DNA of 8,204 nucleotides. Source: Acidobacteriaceae bacterium. GTDB taxonomy: Bacteria; Acidobacteriota; Terriglobia; Terriglobales; Acidobacteriaceae. Location of the stretch: contig PLKY01000271.1 of NCBI GenBank assembly GCA_003140785.1, positions 646 through 8,849 on the forward strand, read 5' to 3'. Under the pieces are notes generated by a model, which searched no databases, had not been told where the DNA came from, and saw only the letters and a list, made by a program, of their open reading frames with translations. This document shows, one piece after another, positions 1 to 6,342 of the stretch; within the stretch, counting starts at the first letter, position 1; each line of letters opens with the position of its first letter. A program made the translations under genes and the position numbers.

Positions 1-209
1 TCACGTCGACGGCCGACCGGCTGGGCATGGACCCCGAGCGCGTCATTATCAATATTGACAAGTACGGAAACACATCGGCCGGCACGATCCCGCTGGCCAT
101 GGAAACGGCCATTGAACAGGGAAAGCTCAAGAAGGGCGACCTGGTGCTGCTGGCGGCCGTCGGAGCGGGGTTCACCGTGGGCGCGGCGCTGCTGCGGTGG
201 GAAATCTAG
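1..209 (+). CDS. fabH: 3-oxoacyl-ACP synthase III (KAS III), C-terminal fragment
   Basis: Only the last 68 codons are present, read in the frame starting at base 3; the gene begins upstream of the window. FabH is the cytoplasmic enzyme that condenses acetyl-CoA (or a branched primer) with malonyl-ACP to start fatty acid synthesis. The fragment carries the family's C-terminal signature: a TADRLGM-type helix, then NIDKYGNTSAGTIPLA, whose Asn in GNTSA matches the catalytic Asn of the Cys-His-Asn triad (Asn274 in E. coli), then KKGDLVLLAAVGAGF and the terminal GAALLRW. The usual GGGFTWG loop reads GAGFTVG here, a mild departure. The TAG stop at 207-209 is 13 bases from the stop of the converging mqnA. 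The active-site Cys and His lie outside the window, so activity cannot be judged. Identification is very secure. Confidence 0.95.
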   Translation, partial: TSTADRLGMDPERVIINIDKYGNTSAGTIPLAMETAIEQGKLKKGDLVLLAAVGAGFTVGAALLRWEI

Positions 210-222
210 CTCGCCAGTTCCA

Positions 223-1113
223 TCACCTCAGGCTCGACGGCGCCCGCGTAAGCTGAGCCGCTAAATCAAACTCATACCGTGGTAGCACGCCCGCATCCGC
301 GGCCTCGCGGAAAAACCCTCGCATTCCTTCCAGGCATTCGTCATCCAAAACGTAGTGGATGTTTGAAGAAAGATAAGTACGGATGGTCTGCTCCGAAAGC
401 GGCATCCGCTGCGACCATTCGGCAGCAAGTGCCTCAATGTTCTGCAGTCCGTGATCGCGGGAACGAATAAAGTCTGTGTTGATGTCCTCGTCCAAAACTC
501 CGCCCCACGCAGTGGCACACCAGACGGCGGAGACAAAGGGCAATCCCGTGAGGGTGTGCCACTCTTCGGCCAGGTCGTGATAGACAAGTTCCTCGCCGCC
601 CCGTTCATAGCGGTTGGCGCGCTCTTCCAGAGCCATCAGCGCCGGGTCGCCGATCACAATCGCGGCATCGGCCCGTTCGAGCATTGCATCGAGGTCGGCT
701 GCCATGGGTAGGAAAGCGACGTCGGGATTCCCCCATTTGTGAAAAAGAATGCGCGTGTACGCAAGAGTCGTTCGGCTGGCGGTGTCGGCAGCGACGCTGC
801 GCAGGGTATCGAGACTCTGCCTTTCGCGATGCACCAGGAGCAGCGACCGCACGCGCCCTTTCGAAGCGATGGTGCAGCCGGGCAGCACGCGAAGCCTCGG
901 AATCGTCGCCAGCGCAGCGATGGGCACCAATCCGATGTCAGCTGCACCCGAGGCCAGCTGATCGGCGCATTCGGAAGGTAGCATCCAATCTATTTTGTAG
1001 CGGGATGCCAGTTCCTGATCGAGCGGAGGATGCTCGAAGTCCCACATCAGCGGTGCGGGATTCAAGAATCGAATGGCTGCGATACGGAGACGCCTATCTG
1101 TTTGCAAACTCAC
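223..1113 (-). CDS. mqnA: chorismate dehydratase MqnA (futalosine pathway)
   Basis: A 296-residue cytoplasmic protein of the periplasmic-binding-protein-like MqnA/MqnD fold. MqnA removes water from chorismate to give 3-[(1-carboxyvinyl)oxy]benzoate, the first step of the futalosine route to menaquinone. Family landmarks seen: RFLNPAPL (residues 15-22) near the N terminus, SGAADIGLVPIAAL (55-68), IASKGRVRSLLL (82-93), the ADTASRTT segment (109-116), ADAAIVIGDPAL (148-159) and TGLPFVSAVW (189-198). Together these separate it from MqnD. Length is typical. The start is GTG at 1113-1111, preceded by a weak purine stretch (AGAGAA); no better start is visible. It points away from dprA and converges on fabH with 13 bases between stops, so it is probably transcribed alone. 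The other futalosine genes are not in the window. An MqnA-like homologue of other function is possible but unlikely. Confidence 0.9.
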   Translation of the reverse strand: MSLQTDRRLRIAAIRFLNPAPLMWDFEHPPLDQELASRYKIDWMLPSECADQLASGAADIGLVPIAALATIPRLRVLPGCTIASKGRVRSLLLVHRERQSLDTLRSVAADTASRTTLAYTRILFHKWGNPDVAFLPMAADLDAMLERADAAIVIGDPALMALEERANRYERGGEELVYHDLAEEWHTLTGLPFVSAVWCATAWGGVLDEDINTDFIRSRDHGLQNIEALAAEWSQRMPLSEQTIRTYLSSNIHYVLDDECLEGMRGFFREAADAGVLPRYEFDLAAQLTRAPSSLR

Positions 1114-1247
1114 GTTCTCTTAGACTAGCAACTCGGTGGATTCGATGCGGAAGGTGGGTGCCAATGTCATTCGAAATGGGATGGGTTTCCGATAATTGCG
1201 CGGCCTGCGGTCGATCACGCGCGGAAAAACATGTGTGGCGCCCATCC

Positions 1248-1276
1248 TTGACTTCCAATGCGATGCCGGTTAATGT
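1248..1276 (+). promoter_or_regulatory. candidate sigma-70-type promoter for dprA
   Basis: TTGACT (1248-1253) is followed after 17 bases by TAATGT (1271-1276), which keeps the TA---T core of a -10 box. It would start transcription near 1283, about 75 bases before the dprA start. The rest of the 243-base mqnA-dprA spacer shows no convincing mqnA promoter on the minus strand. This is a consensus match by eye only. Confidence 0.35.
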
Positions 1277-1356
1277 GACGGAAATTACCATAGAAAGCGA
1301 TTCCGGTTACCGCAGCGGTTGATCGGGAGTGCGTTTCGACGCATCAGCGCGCTCCA

Positions 1357-2553
1357 TTGAAAACGAGTTTGCTTCCACAGTCGACCACCCCGTGTGCCTC
1401 GCACCTCGACGACGACCGGCTTGCATGGCTGGCCTTGGTGCTGGCGCCGGGCTTGGGTCCTAAACGTATTCTGGACGGCGTGAAACAATTGGACGCGCCC
1501 AGCCACATCTTCCACATCTCCCTAACCGAGCTCGAAAGCCTGAGATTTCCCGCAGAAGCGGCCCAATACATATTTGATGGCAAAGCTCGCCAGGCGGCCG
1601 AAGAAGAATGGGCGCACGTGGTCGAGCAGGGCGGAACGATCTGCACCTATGGTTGCGCCGAGTATCCGGAGCGGCTCAAAGAGATTTACGATCCGCCACC
1701 CGTGCTGTGGGTGCGCGGCGCGATCGGTCTGTTAACTCGGCCATCGATTGCAATCGTCGGCACACGTCATCCCTCGCCTTATGGCGCAGGTGTAGCGGAG
1801 ATGTTGGCGCGCGATCTGGCGGCGCGGCGGCTGCTGATCATGAGCGGGATGGCTCGCGGCATCGATACCTGCGCACACAAGGGCGCGCTCACTGCACGCA
1901 TGCCGACGGTTGCCGTCTGGGGTACTGGCATCGACGTCGTCTACCCGAAAGAGAACAAGAATCTGTCGGAGGAAATCCTCGCATCCGGTGGTGCGATTGT
2001 GAGCGAAATGCCGCTTGGAACATTTCCCGCGCCGCAAAATTTTCCCCGACGCAACCGTATTCTGAGCGGGCTCAGCATTGCCGTCCTCGTAGTAGAGGCG
2101 AGTGAGAATTCTGGGACGCGTATCACCGCGCGATGCGCAGCCGAGCAGAATCGCGATCTCTACGCGGTTCCCGGCAACGTGACCAACAAGAATTCCTGGA
2201 CTCCCAACACCTTGATTAAGCAGGGCGCAAAGCTTGTAGCGACATGGGAGGATGTGTGGGAGGATTTGCCTTCGCAGGTGCGGATTGCGCTCGAGGCCGA
2301 AGCCCGGGCCGAATCCGGGCTTGAATCCAAACCCGAGGCGCCAGCATCTCTTCTGCCGGAACAGGTGTTGCGGCCTCAAGAGTCGATCGTCCTCGAAATC
2401 CTTCGTGCGGATGACTCCCTCCAGATCGACGAAATCCTCGAAAACCTGGAGAGCCAGCTGACCTCGGCCGAGGTCTTCACGGCTCTCTTTGAACTGGAGA
2501 TCGCGGGCCGGATCCGGCAATTGCCGGGAAAGAATTACGTTCGTGCGTTGTGA
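1357..2553 (+). CDS. dprA: DNA-processing protein DprA (Smf)
   Basis: A 398-residue cytoplasmic protein. DprA binds incoming or exposed single-stranded DNA and loads RecA on it; it is needed for natural transformation but is also kept in bacteria not known to be competent. Visible: an N-terminal SAM/HhH-like region with APGLGPKRIL (30-39); YPERLKEIYDPPPVLWVRG (103-121), the classic lead into the fold; the Rossmann-like core with IVGTRHPSPYG (133-143), SGMARGIDTCAHKGAL (163-178), FPRRNRILSGLS (229-240), SGTRITA (252-258) and VPGN (271-274); a Glu/Ala/Pro-rich linker (about 309-340); and a C-terminal winged-helix (DML1-type) domain (about 341-398) ending in RQLPGKNYVRAL. The assigned start is TTG with no clear Shine-Dalgarno. 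The frame is open back to a TAG at 1291 with no ATG or GTG, and TTG at 1369 is an alternative. topA follows after 294 bases, a common pairing in bacteria. Confidence 0.95.
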   Translation: MKTSLLPQSTTPCASHLDDDRLAWLALVLAPGLGPKRILDGVKQLDAPSHIFHISLTELESLRFPAEAAQYIFDGKARQAAEEEWAHVVEQGGTICTYGCAEYPERLKEIYDPPPVLWVRGAIGLLTRPSIAIVGTRHPSPYGAGVAEMLARDLAARRLLIMSGMARGIDTCAHKGALTARMPTVAVWGTGIDVVYPKENKNLSEEILASGGAIVSEMPLGTFPAPQNFPRRNRILSGLSIAVLVVEASENSGTRITARCAAEQNRDLYAVPGNVTNKNSWTPNTLIKQGAKLVATWEDVWEDLPSQVRIALEAEARAESGLESKPEAPASLLPEQVLRPQESIVLEILRADDSLQIDEILENLESQLTSAEVFTALFELEIAGRIRQLPGKNYVRAL

Positions 2554-2561
2554 CTCAACGC
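2545..2561 (+). other. small inverted repeat around the dprA stop codon
   Basis: GCGTTG (2545-2550) and CAACGC (2556-2561) form a perfect 6-bp stem whose five-base loop contains the dprA TGA. No T-run follows, so this is not a classical intrinsic terminator. It may only mark mRNA structure at the gene end. Confidence 0.3.
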
Positions 2562-2591
2562 TGTCGGACGCTGGTCCCCAAATGCGCGCTT

Positions 2592-2609
2592 TTGCGACGG
2601 TTACCGCAA
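2592..2609. promoter_or_regulatory. operator-like dyad TTGCG-N8-CGCAA, copy 1
   Basis: Perfect 5-bp arms TTGCG (2592-2596) and CGCAA (2605-2609) flank an 8-base spacer. The same arms with the same spacing recur 74 bases downstream, and both copies sit in an extended CTTTTGCG context (2589-2596 here). This is the shape expected for a dimeric repressor or activator site in front of topA. The binding protein is unknown and no transcription start was identified. Confidence 0.35.
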
Positions 2610-2665
2610 CATCATCGAAGATTGCCGGTGCACAATCAGGAACGTTCTTCCACCGAAACGCTCTT

Positions 2666-2683
2666 TTGCGAGTGGAAACGCAA
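2666..2683. promoter_or_regulatory. operator-like dyad TTGCG-N8-CGCAA, copy 2
   Basis: Arms TTGCG (2666-2670) and CGCAA (2679-2683) repeat copy 1 exactly, with a different spacer. The 74-base offset is close to a whole number of helical turns, so both sites would face the same side of the DNA. A third CTTTTGCG (2707-2714) lacks the downstream arm but forms GCAA-N3-TTGC with bases 2703-2706. Confidence 0.35.
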
Positions 2684-2716
2684 CCCGGTTCCGTGGTAGC
2701 GTGCAACTTTTGCGGA

Positions 2717-2742
2717 CTGTTTTTCTCAGAAGGGAGAAACAG
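2717..2742 (+). other. stem-loop in the topA leader
   Basis: CTGTTT (2717-2722) pairs with AAACAG (2737-2742), and after a two-T bulge CTC (2725-2727) pairs with GAG (2734-2736), closing a six-base AGAAGG loop. That gives nine pairs with one bulge. No T-run follows on either strand, so it is not a standard terminator. It could be a leader RNA structure or part of the dyad-rich control region. The eight-base palindrome TTACGTAA follows at 2755-2762. Confidence 0.3.
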
Positions 2743-2847
2743 CACCGCTCCAAATTACGTAAGAAATCGTACGGAAGTAAAACGGATCGGCTTCGAACAG
2801 AGTCCAACAGGCCGAACGCAGACTGGAAATAGGAATCAAGGAAAGCA

Positions 2848-5514
2848 ATGAGCAAATCACTGGTGATCGTCGAATCTCCCGCGAAAGCGAAGACGATCGA
2901 GAAATATCTGGGCAAGGGATTTTCGGTGCTCGCTTCGGTTGGCCACATCATGGACCTGCCCAAGAAAGACATCGGCGTGGAGCTTGAGCACCGCACATTT
3001 GAGCCGACGCTTGTTGTGTCTCCCGATAAACTGAAGGTTGTCGCGCAATTGAAGCGGGCTGGCGCAGCGGCGGACGAAATCTTCCTCGCGCCTGACCCTG
3101 ACCGCGAAGGCGAGGCAATCGCCTACCACCTCGCAATTCAGCTTGGAACGAACGCAAAAGAGCGGAAAAAAATTCGCCGCGTCACCTTCAACGAGATCAC
3201 CAAGAAGGCCGTGCAGGAAGCATTCAAGCACGCCCGCGATGTGGATCAGAACCTTGTAGACGCGCAGCAGACCCGCCGTGTGCTTGACCGGCTCGTCGGC
3301 TATCAGATTTCTCCGTTGCTCTGGGATAAGGTGCGCCGAGGATTGTCCGCCGGCCGCGTGCAGACTGTGGCCGTGCGCCTGATTGTCGAGCGGGAGCGCG
3401 AGATTGCCGCGTTCCAGCCTGTCGAATACTGGACCCTCGACGCCCTGCTCCACCCGGAGCGCCATGCGGATAAAAGCTTCAAGGCGCGCTTCGTCGGCGT
3501 CGACGGAGAGCCCGCGCGTGTTGCCAACGGCAAGGACAAGGACGGCAAAGACCAGTTCATTTCCAATGCGCTGCCGAACGGCAAAGCAATGGCGGAGGTC
3601 GTCAGCGCTCTCGAAACCGCGAAGTGGTCTCTGGTTTCGGTTCAGTCCAGAGAGCAGCAGCGAAAGCCGTTGGCGCCATTCATCACCAGTCAATTGCAAC
3701 GCGATGCATCGAGCAAGCTCGGCTTCAATGTGCGGCGCACCATGGGCGTCGCGCAGCGGCTCTATGAGGGCGTCGACATTGGAGATGAGGGCACCACTGG
3801 CCTTATCACTTATATGCGTACCGATTCGCCGCGCGTGGCCCCGGAGGCGATTGAAGGAGCGCGCGAGTGGATCAGTAAGCAGTTGGGCGCAAAATATCTG
3901 CCTGCAACTCCCAACGTATACAAAGGCAAAAAAGATGCGCAGGATGCGCACGAAGCCATTCGCCCCTCAGACGTGTCGCGGACCCCGGAGTCGATTGCCC
4001 GCTATCTGACGGACGAGCAGCTCAAGCTCTATCGCCTCATCTGGCAGCGCTTCGTTGCTTCGCAGATGCTGCCCGCCATATTCGACGTGACTACTGCAAA
4101 AATTGCCGCCGTCTCATCGAAGACAGAGAAGACTTACGACTTCCGCGTGAGCGGCTCGGTTCTGCGCTTCGACGGATTCCTCAAAGTCTACGAGGTAGCG
4201 GAAGAGCAGAAGGACGACGATGACGAATCCTCCAACAAGTTGCCCGATCTCGACAATGTGAAGGCTCTGGCCCTGGAGAAATTGCTTGATGAGCAGCACT
4301 TCACCTCGCCCCCTCCGCGCTTCAACGAAGCTTCGCTGGTAAAGGTTCTCGAAGAGCGCGGCGTCGGCCGACCCTCCACTTATGCATCGATTATCAGCAC
4401 CATTCAAGACCGCGAATATGTGAGCAAGATCAGCGGGCGCTTCTATCCCACTGAGATAGGTATGGTGGTGTGCGACCTGTTGGTGAAGAATTTCCCCTAC
4501 ATCTTCGACATCGCATACACGGCCAAACTCGAAGAGGAGCTCGACGATATCGAGGAGGGTAAAGAAAAGTGGACCGCGCTTCTCAATGGTTTCTACGATC
4601 ACTTTGAAGAAGAGCTAAAAGATGCCGGATCGAAGATGGAAAGCATCAAGCGCATGGAGCAGGTGACCAACGAGAAATGCGATCTATGCGGTTCACCGCT
4701 AGTGCTGAAATGGGGCAAGTTCGGCAGCTTCTTTGCGTGCTCTGCCTATAACAAGAAAGATCCCGCGAGCTGCACATTCACCAAGGAAAACACCGCCGGC
4801 AAGCCAGACATGAACACGCCCGAAGCACAAGAGGCCGGAGAGCAGGATGAGTATTGCGAGAATTGCGGACGAGTGATGGTGCTCAGGCGCGGGCCATTCG
4901 GTATGTTCATGTCGTGCCCCGGCTACAACGAGGATCCCCCCTGCAAGACCTTCCGCAAGCTGAGCCAGAAGCAGCAGCAAAAGCAGTCTACGCCTAAGCC
5001 GACCGGCGAGGATTGCCCCGCCTGCGGCAAGCCGCTGGTGCTGCGTCAGGGCGCTTATGGAGAGTTCGTTTCCTGCTCCGGCTACCCAAAGTGCAAGTAC
5101 ATCAAGCAGAATCTGATTGAAGGCATGAAGTGCCCCAAGTGCGGCGTCGGCGACATCGCAGAACGCAAGGCGCGGCGCGGCAATATCTTCTGGGGATGCA
5201 CGAATTATCCCAAGTGCGACTTCACTTCGAACAACAAGCCGGTCCCCACCAAGTGCCCGGAGTGCGGCAGTCCTTATCTCGTTGAGAAGACCCTCAAATC
5301 GGGTGTCTATCTCGAATGTCCGAACAAGAAAAAGGGTGCTGACGAAGAGACCAAGCCAAAGAAGCGCGGCAAAAAGACGCCCGAAGCCGCCGAGAGCACC
5401 GTGGTCTGCACATACTCGAAGCGCATCGGCGCCGCGCCGCCTCCGCCCACTGCCGACACGCACGGCCCGGTAGTCGAGACCGAGGAAGGTAAGAAGGAAC
5501 TGCAGCCAGTCTGA
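2848..5514 (+). CDS. topA: DNA topoisomerase I (type IA) with five C-terminal cysteine modules
   Basis: An 888-residue enzyme that relaxes negative supercoils by cutting and passing one DNA strand. The ATG is set by AAGGAAAG (2838-2845), a good Shine-Dalgarno. Domains: N-terminal Toprim with VIVESPAKAKTIEKYLG (6-22; Glu9 matches the E. coli catalytic Glu) and the metal-binding DPDREGEA (83-90); the type IA core with RRVLDRLVGYQISPLLW (143-159) and LSAGRVQTVAVRLIVERE (166-183); the catalytic stretch GLITYMRTDSPR (318-329), nucleophile Tyr322 followed by Arg324; EERGVGRPSTYASII (502-516). After residue 610 come cysteine sets at 611/614/631/642, 670/673/690/699, 723/726/743/749, 762/765/784/790 and 803/806/824/854, more than the three zinc fingers of E. 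coli TopA. In the last set a Lys-rich insert of about 29 residues precedes the final Cys. All key residues are present, so it should be active. The kinase gene follows 12 bases after the stop. Confidence 0.97.
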   Translation: MSKSLVIVESPAKAKTIEKYLGKGFSVLASVGHIMDLPKKDIGVELEHRTFEPTLVVSPDKLKVVAQLKRAGAAADEIFLAPDPDREGEAIAYHLAIQLGTNAKERKKIRRVTFNEITKKAVQEAFKHARDVDQNLVDAQQTRRVLDRLVGYQISPLLWDKVRRGLSAGRVQTVAVRLIVEREREIAAFQPVEYWTLDALLHPERHADKSFKARFVGVDGEPARVANGKDKDGKDQFISNALPNGKAMAEVVSALETAKWSLVSVQSREQQRKPLAPFITSQLQRDASSKLGFNVRRTMGVAQRLYEGVDIGDEGTTGLITYMRTDSPRVAPEAIEGAREWISKQLGAKYLPATPNVYKGKKDAQDAHEAIRPSDVSRTPESIARYLTDEQLKLYRLIWQRFVASQMLPAIFDVTTAKIAAVSSKTEKTYDFRVSGSVLRFDGFLKVYEVAEEQKDDDDESSNKLPDLDNVKALALEKLLDEQHFTSPPPRFNEASLVKVLEERGVGRPSTYASIISTIQDREYVSKISGRFYPTEIGMVVCDLLVKNFPYIFDIAYTAKLEEELDDIEEGKEKWTALLNGFYDHFEEELKDAGSKMESIKRMEQVTNEKCDLCGSPLVLKWGKFGSFFACSAYNKKDPASCTFTKENTAGKPDMNTPEAQEAGEQDEYCENCGRVMVLRRGPFGMFMSCPGYNEDPPCKTFRKLSQKQQQKQSTPKPTGEDCPACGKPLVLRQGAYGEFVSCSGYPKCKYIKQNLIEGMKCPKCGVGDIAERKARRGNIFWGCTNYPKCDFTSNNKPVPTKCPECGSPYLVEKTLKSGVYLECPNKKKGADEETKPKKRGKKTPEAAESTVVCTYSKRIGAAPPPPTADTHGPVVETEEGKKELQPV

Positions 5515-5526
5515 GTTGAGGATCGC

Positions 5527-6108
5527 TTGAAAGAAATCGTGATTCTCGGCGGTCCCAATGGTGCAGGCAAGACCACCGCTGCGCGCGTGCTGTTGCCTCG
5601 CAAGGTGCGTCTCAACGCATACATCAACGCAGATGAGATAGCGCGCAGGATATCGCCGCACAATCCGGATGCTGCGGCCTTGCAGGCTGGCCGTCTCATG
5701 CTCAGGCAAATAGAGAAGCTGATCGAATCGGGGTCGAGTTTTGCCTTCGAGACGACTTGTGCGGGCCGGTCCCAAATCAAGTTATTGCAGGACTGCAAGC
5801 AGGATGGATGGCAGATTTCTCTCATCTTTCTCTGGGTGCCTTCGCCTGAGTATTCCGTGGCTCGTGTCGCGAGGAGGGTCAGTCAAGGCGGTCATTCGAT
5901 CCCAGTAGAAGTCATTCGTCGCCGATATCGAGCGGGTCTTTGGAATATGAGACACCGCTATTTACCGCTGGTAGACGATGTAACAATCTACGATAATAGA
6001 GATAATGATCTCAGATTGGTCGCGCGACGCGAAGCGCCATTTTCTCTTGAAGTCTGGGACGGAGAAATCTGGTCCAGAATCGAAGATGAAACAGGATGGG
6101 AACCATGA
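5527..6108 (+). CDS. zeta-toxin-like P-loop kinase / predicted ATPase
   Basis: A 193-residue soluble protein of the zeta-toxin-like family (close to COG4185, 'predicted ABC-type ATPase'). Zeta/PezT toxins phosphorylate UDP-N-acetyl sugars and block wall synthesis; many chromosomal relatives have no proven substrate. Seen: Walker A GPNGAGKTT (9-17, Lys15), NADEIA (34-39, Asp36 at the place of the zeta catalytic Asp), FETT (75-78), the lid-like RRVSQGGHSIP (116-126), and IYDNRD (154-159). It has no transmembrane segment. TTG was taken as start because GAGG (5518-5521) lies five bases upstream; GTG at 5539 would leave the P-loop too close to the end. It sits 12 bases after topA and overlaps the next gene by ATGA, so topA transcription probably carries it. 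Bases 5941-6020 are only 31/80 G+C by hand count, well below the neighbours, a hint of separate origin. The family is secure; toxicity is not shown. Confidence 0.85.
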   Translation: MKEIVILGGPNGAGKTTAARVLLPRKVRLNAYINADEIARRISPHNPDAAALQAGRLMLRQIEKLIESGSSFAFETTCAGRSQIKLLQDCKQDGWQISLIFLWVPSPEYSVARVARRVSQGGHSIPVEVIRRRYRAGLWNMRHRYLPLVDDVTIYDNRDNDLRLVARREAPFSLEVWDGEIWSRIEDETGWEP

Positions 6109-6284
6109 CAGCTCTCGAATTCTTTAAAGCGGTGGACGAAGGAATGGCAGAGGTTAGCGCAAAGCTTGCTTCCGGTGAAATCGACGGCTCCGGCCGCTAC
6201 TGGACCGACGAAGAGCTGGCGACCGGCATCGCCGCCGACGGCAAGCTAGATCCCGTCCCCGTGAAGACCGCGCCTGAGTCCTGA
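6105..6284 (+). CDS. small acidic protein coupled to the zeta-like kinase (candidate partner or antitoxin)
   Basis: A 59-residue protein I do not recognise. The ATG at 6105 overlaps the kinase stop as ATGA and has AGGA (6093-6096) eight bases upstream, so translation is probably coupled. An in-frame ATG at 6096 would add three residues but has a poorer ribosome site. It has 12 Asp/Glu against 5 Lys/Arg, an N-terminal amphipathic-looking stretch (ALEFFKAVDEGMAEVSAKL, 3-21), then GSGRYWTDEELATGIAADG (28-46) and a Pro-containing tail. It has no signal peptide, membrane segment, cysteine or obvious DNA-binding motif. Known epsilon/PezA antitoxins are unlike it and are encoded upstream of their toxins, so an antitoxin role rests only on small size, acidity and tight coupling. 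The local GC content is much higher than in the end of the kinase gene (44/60 in bases 6181-6240), supporting a native coding sequence. Confidence 0.65.
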   Translation: MTALEFFKAVDEGMAEVSAKLASGEIDGSGRYWTDEELATGIAADGKLDPVPVKTAPES

Positions 6285-6300
6285 TTCAACTGATACGGCA

Positions 6301-6335
6301 CTCCGCGCAGCGAACTGCTACCATTGGCAGCGGAG
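6301..6335 (+). promoter_or_regulatory. predicted RNA fold sequestering the ribosome-binding site of the 6343 gene
   Basis: CTCCGC (6301-6306) pairs perfectly with GCGGAG (6330-6335), which contains the GGAG Shine-Dalgarno (6332-6335) for the TTG start at 6343. Inside, GCAG (6307-6310) and CTGC (6315-6318) form a CGAA-capped hairpin. The same CTGC could instead pair with GCAG at 6327-6330, which shares base 6330 with the outer stem. Two exclusive folds are therefore possible, one hiding the ribosome site. No T-run follows, so it is not an intrinsic terminator. Confidence 0.35.
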
Positions 6336-6342
6336 ATCCTTC

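Noticed and set aside
231..260. GGCTC/GAGCC inverted repeat just inside the mqnA 3' end, as a fabH-mqnA bidirectional terminator
   Set aside because: The stem is only 5 bp, the loop is about 19 bases and there is no T-run on either strand.
1094..1291. 65-codon minus-strand frame in the mqnA-dprA spacer
   Set aside because: No Shine-Dalgarno, no recognisable pattern, and it overlaps the mqnA start.
684..1322. Plus-strand open frame antisense to mqnA running into the dprA leader
   Set aside because: The protein is Arg/Ser/Cys-rich and low in structure-like pattern, while the minus strand encodes a full MqnA.
1732..2745. Minus-strand open frame (337 codons) across dprA and part of the topA leader
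   Set aside because: Antisense to conserved DprA motifs with no domain or start signal. Its extension into the leader is the only odd part and is explained by chance absence of stops.
2857..3951. Long open frame (364 codons) on the minus strand across topA
   Set aside because: It lies fully antisense to the highly conserved topA core, has no ribosome site or recognisable domain, and is the usual by-product of a GC-rich gene.
4699..5775. Minus-strand open frame (358 codons) across the topA tail and the kinase gene
   Set aside because: Its Leu/Ala-rich translation mirrors the repeated Lys/Cys/Gly codons of the zinc-finger region; it overlaps two better-supported genes.
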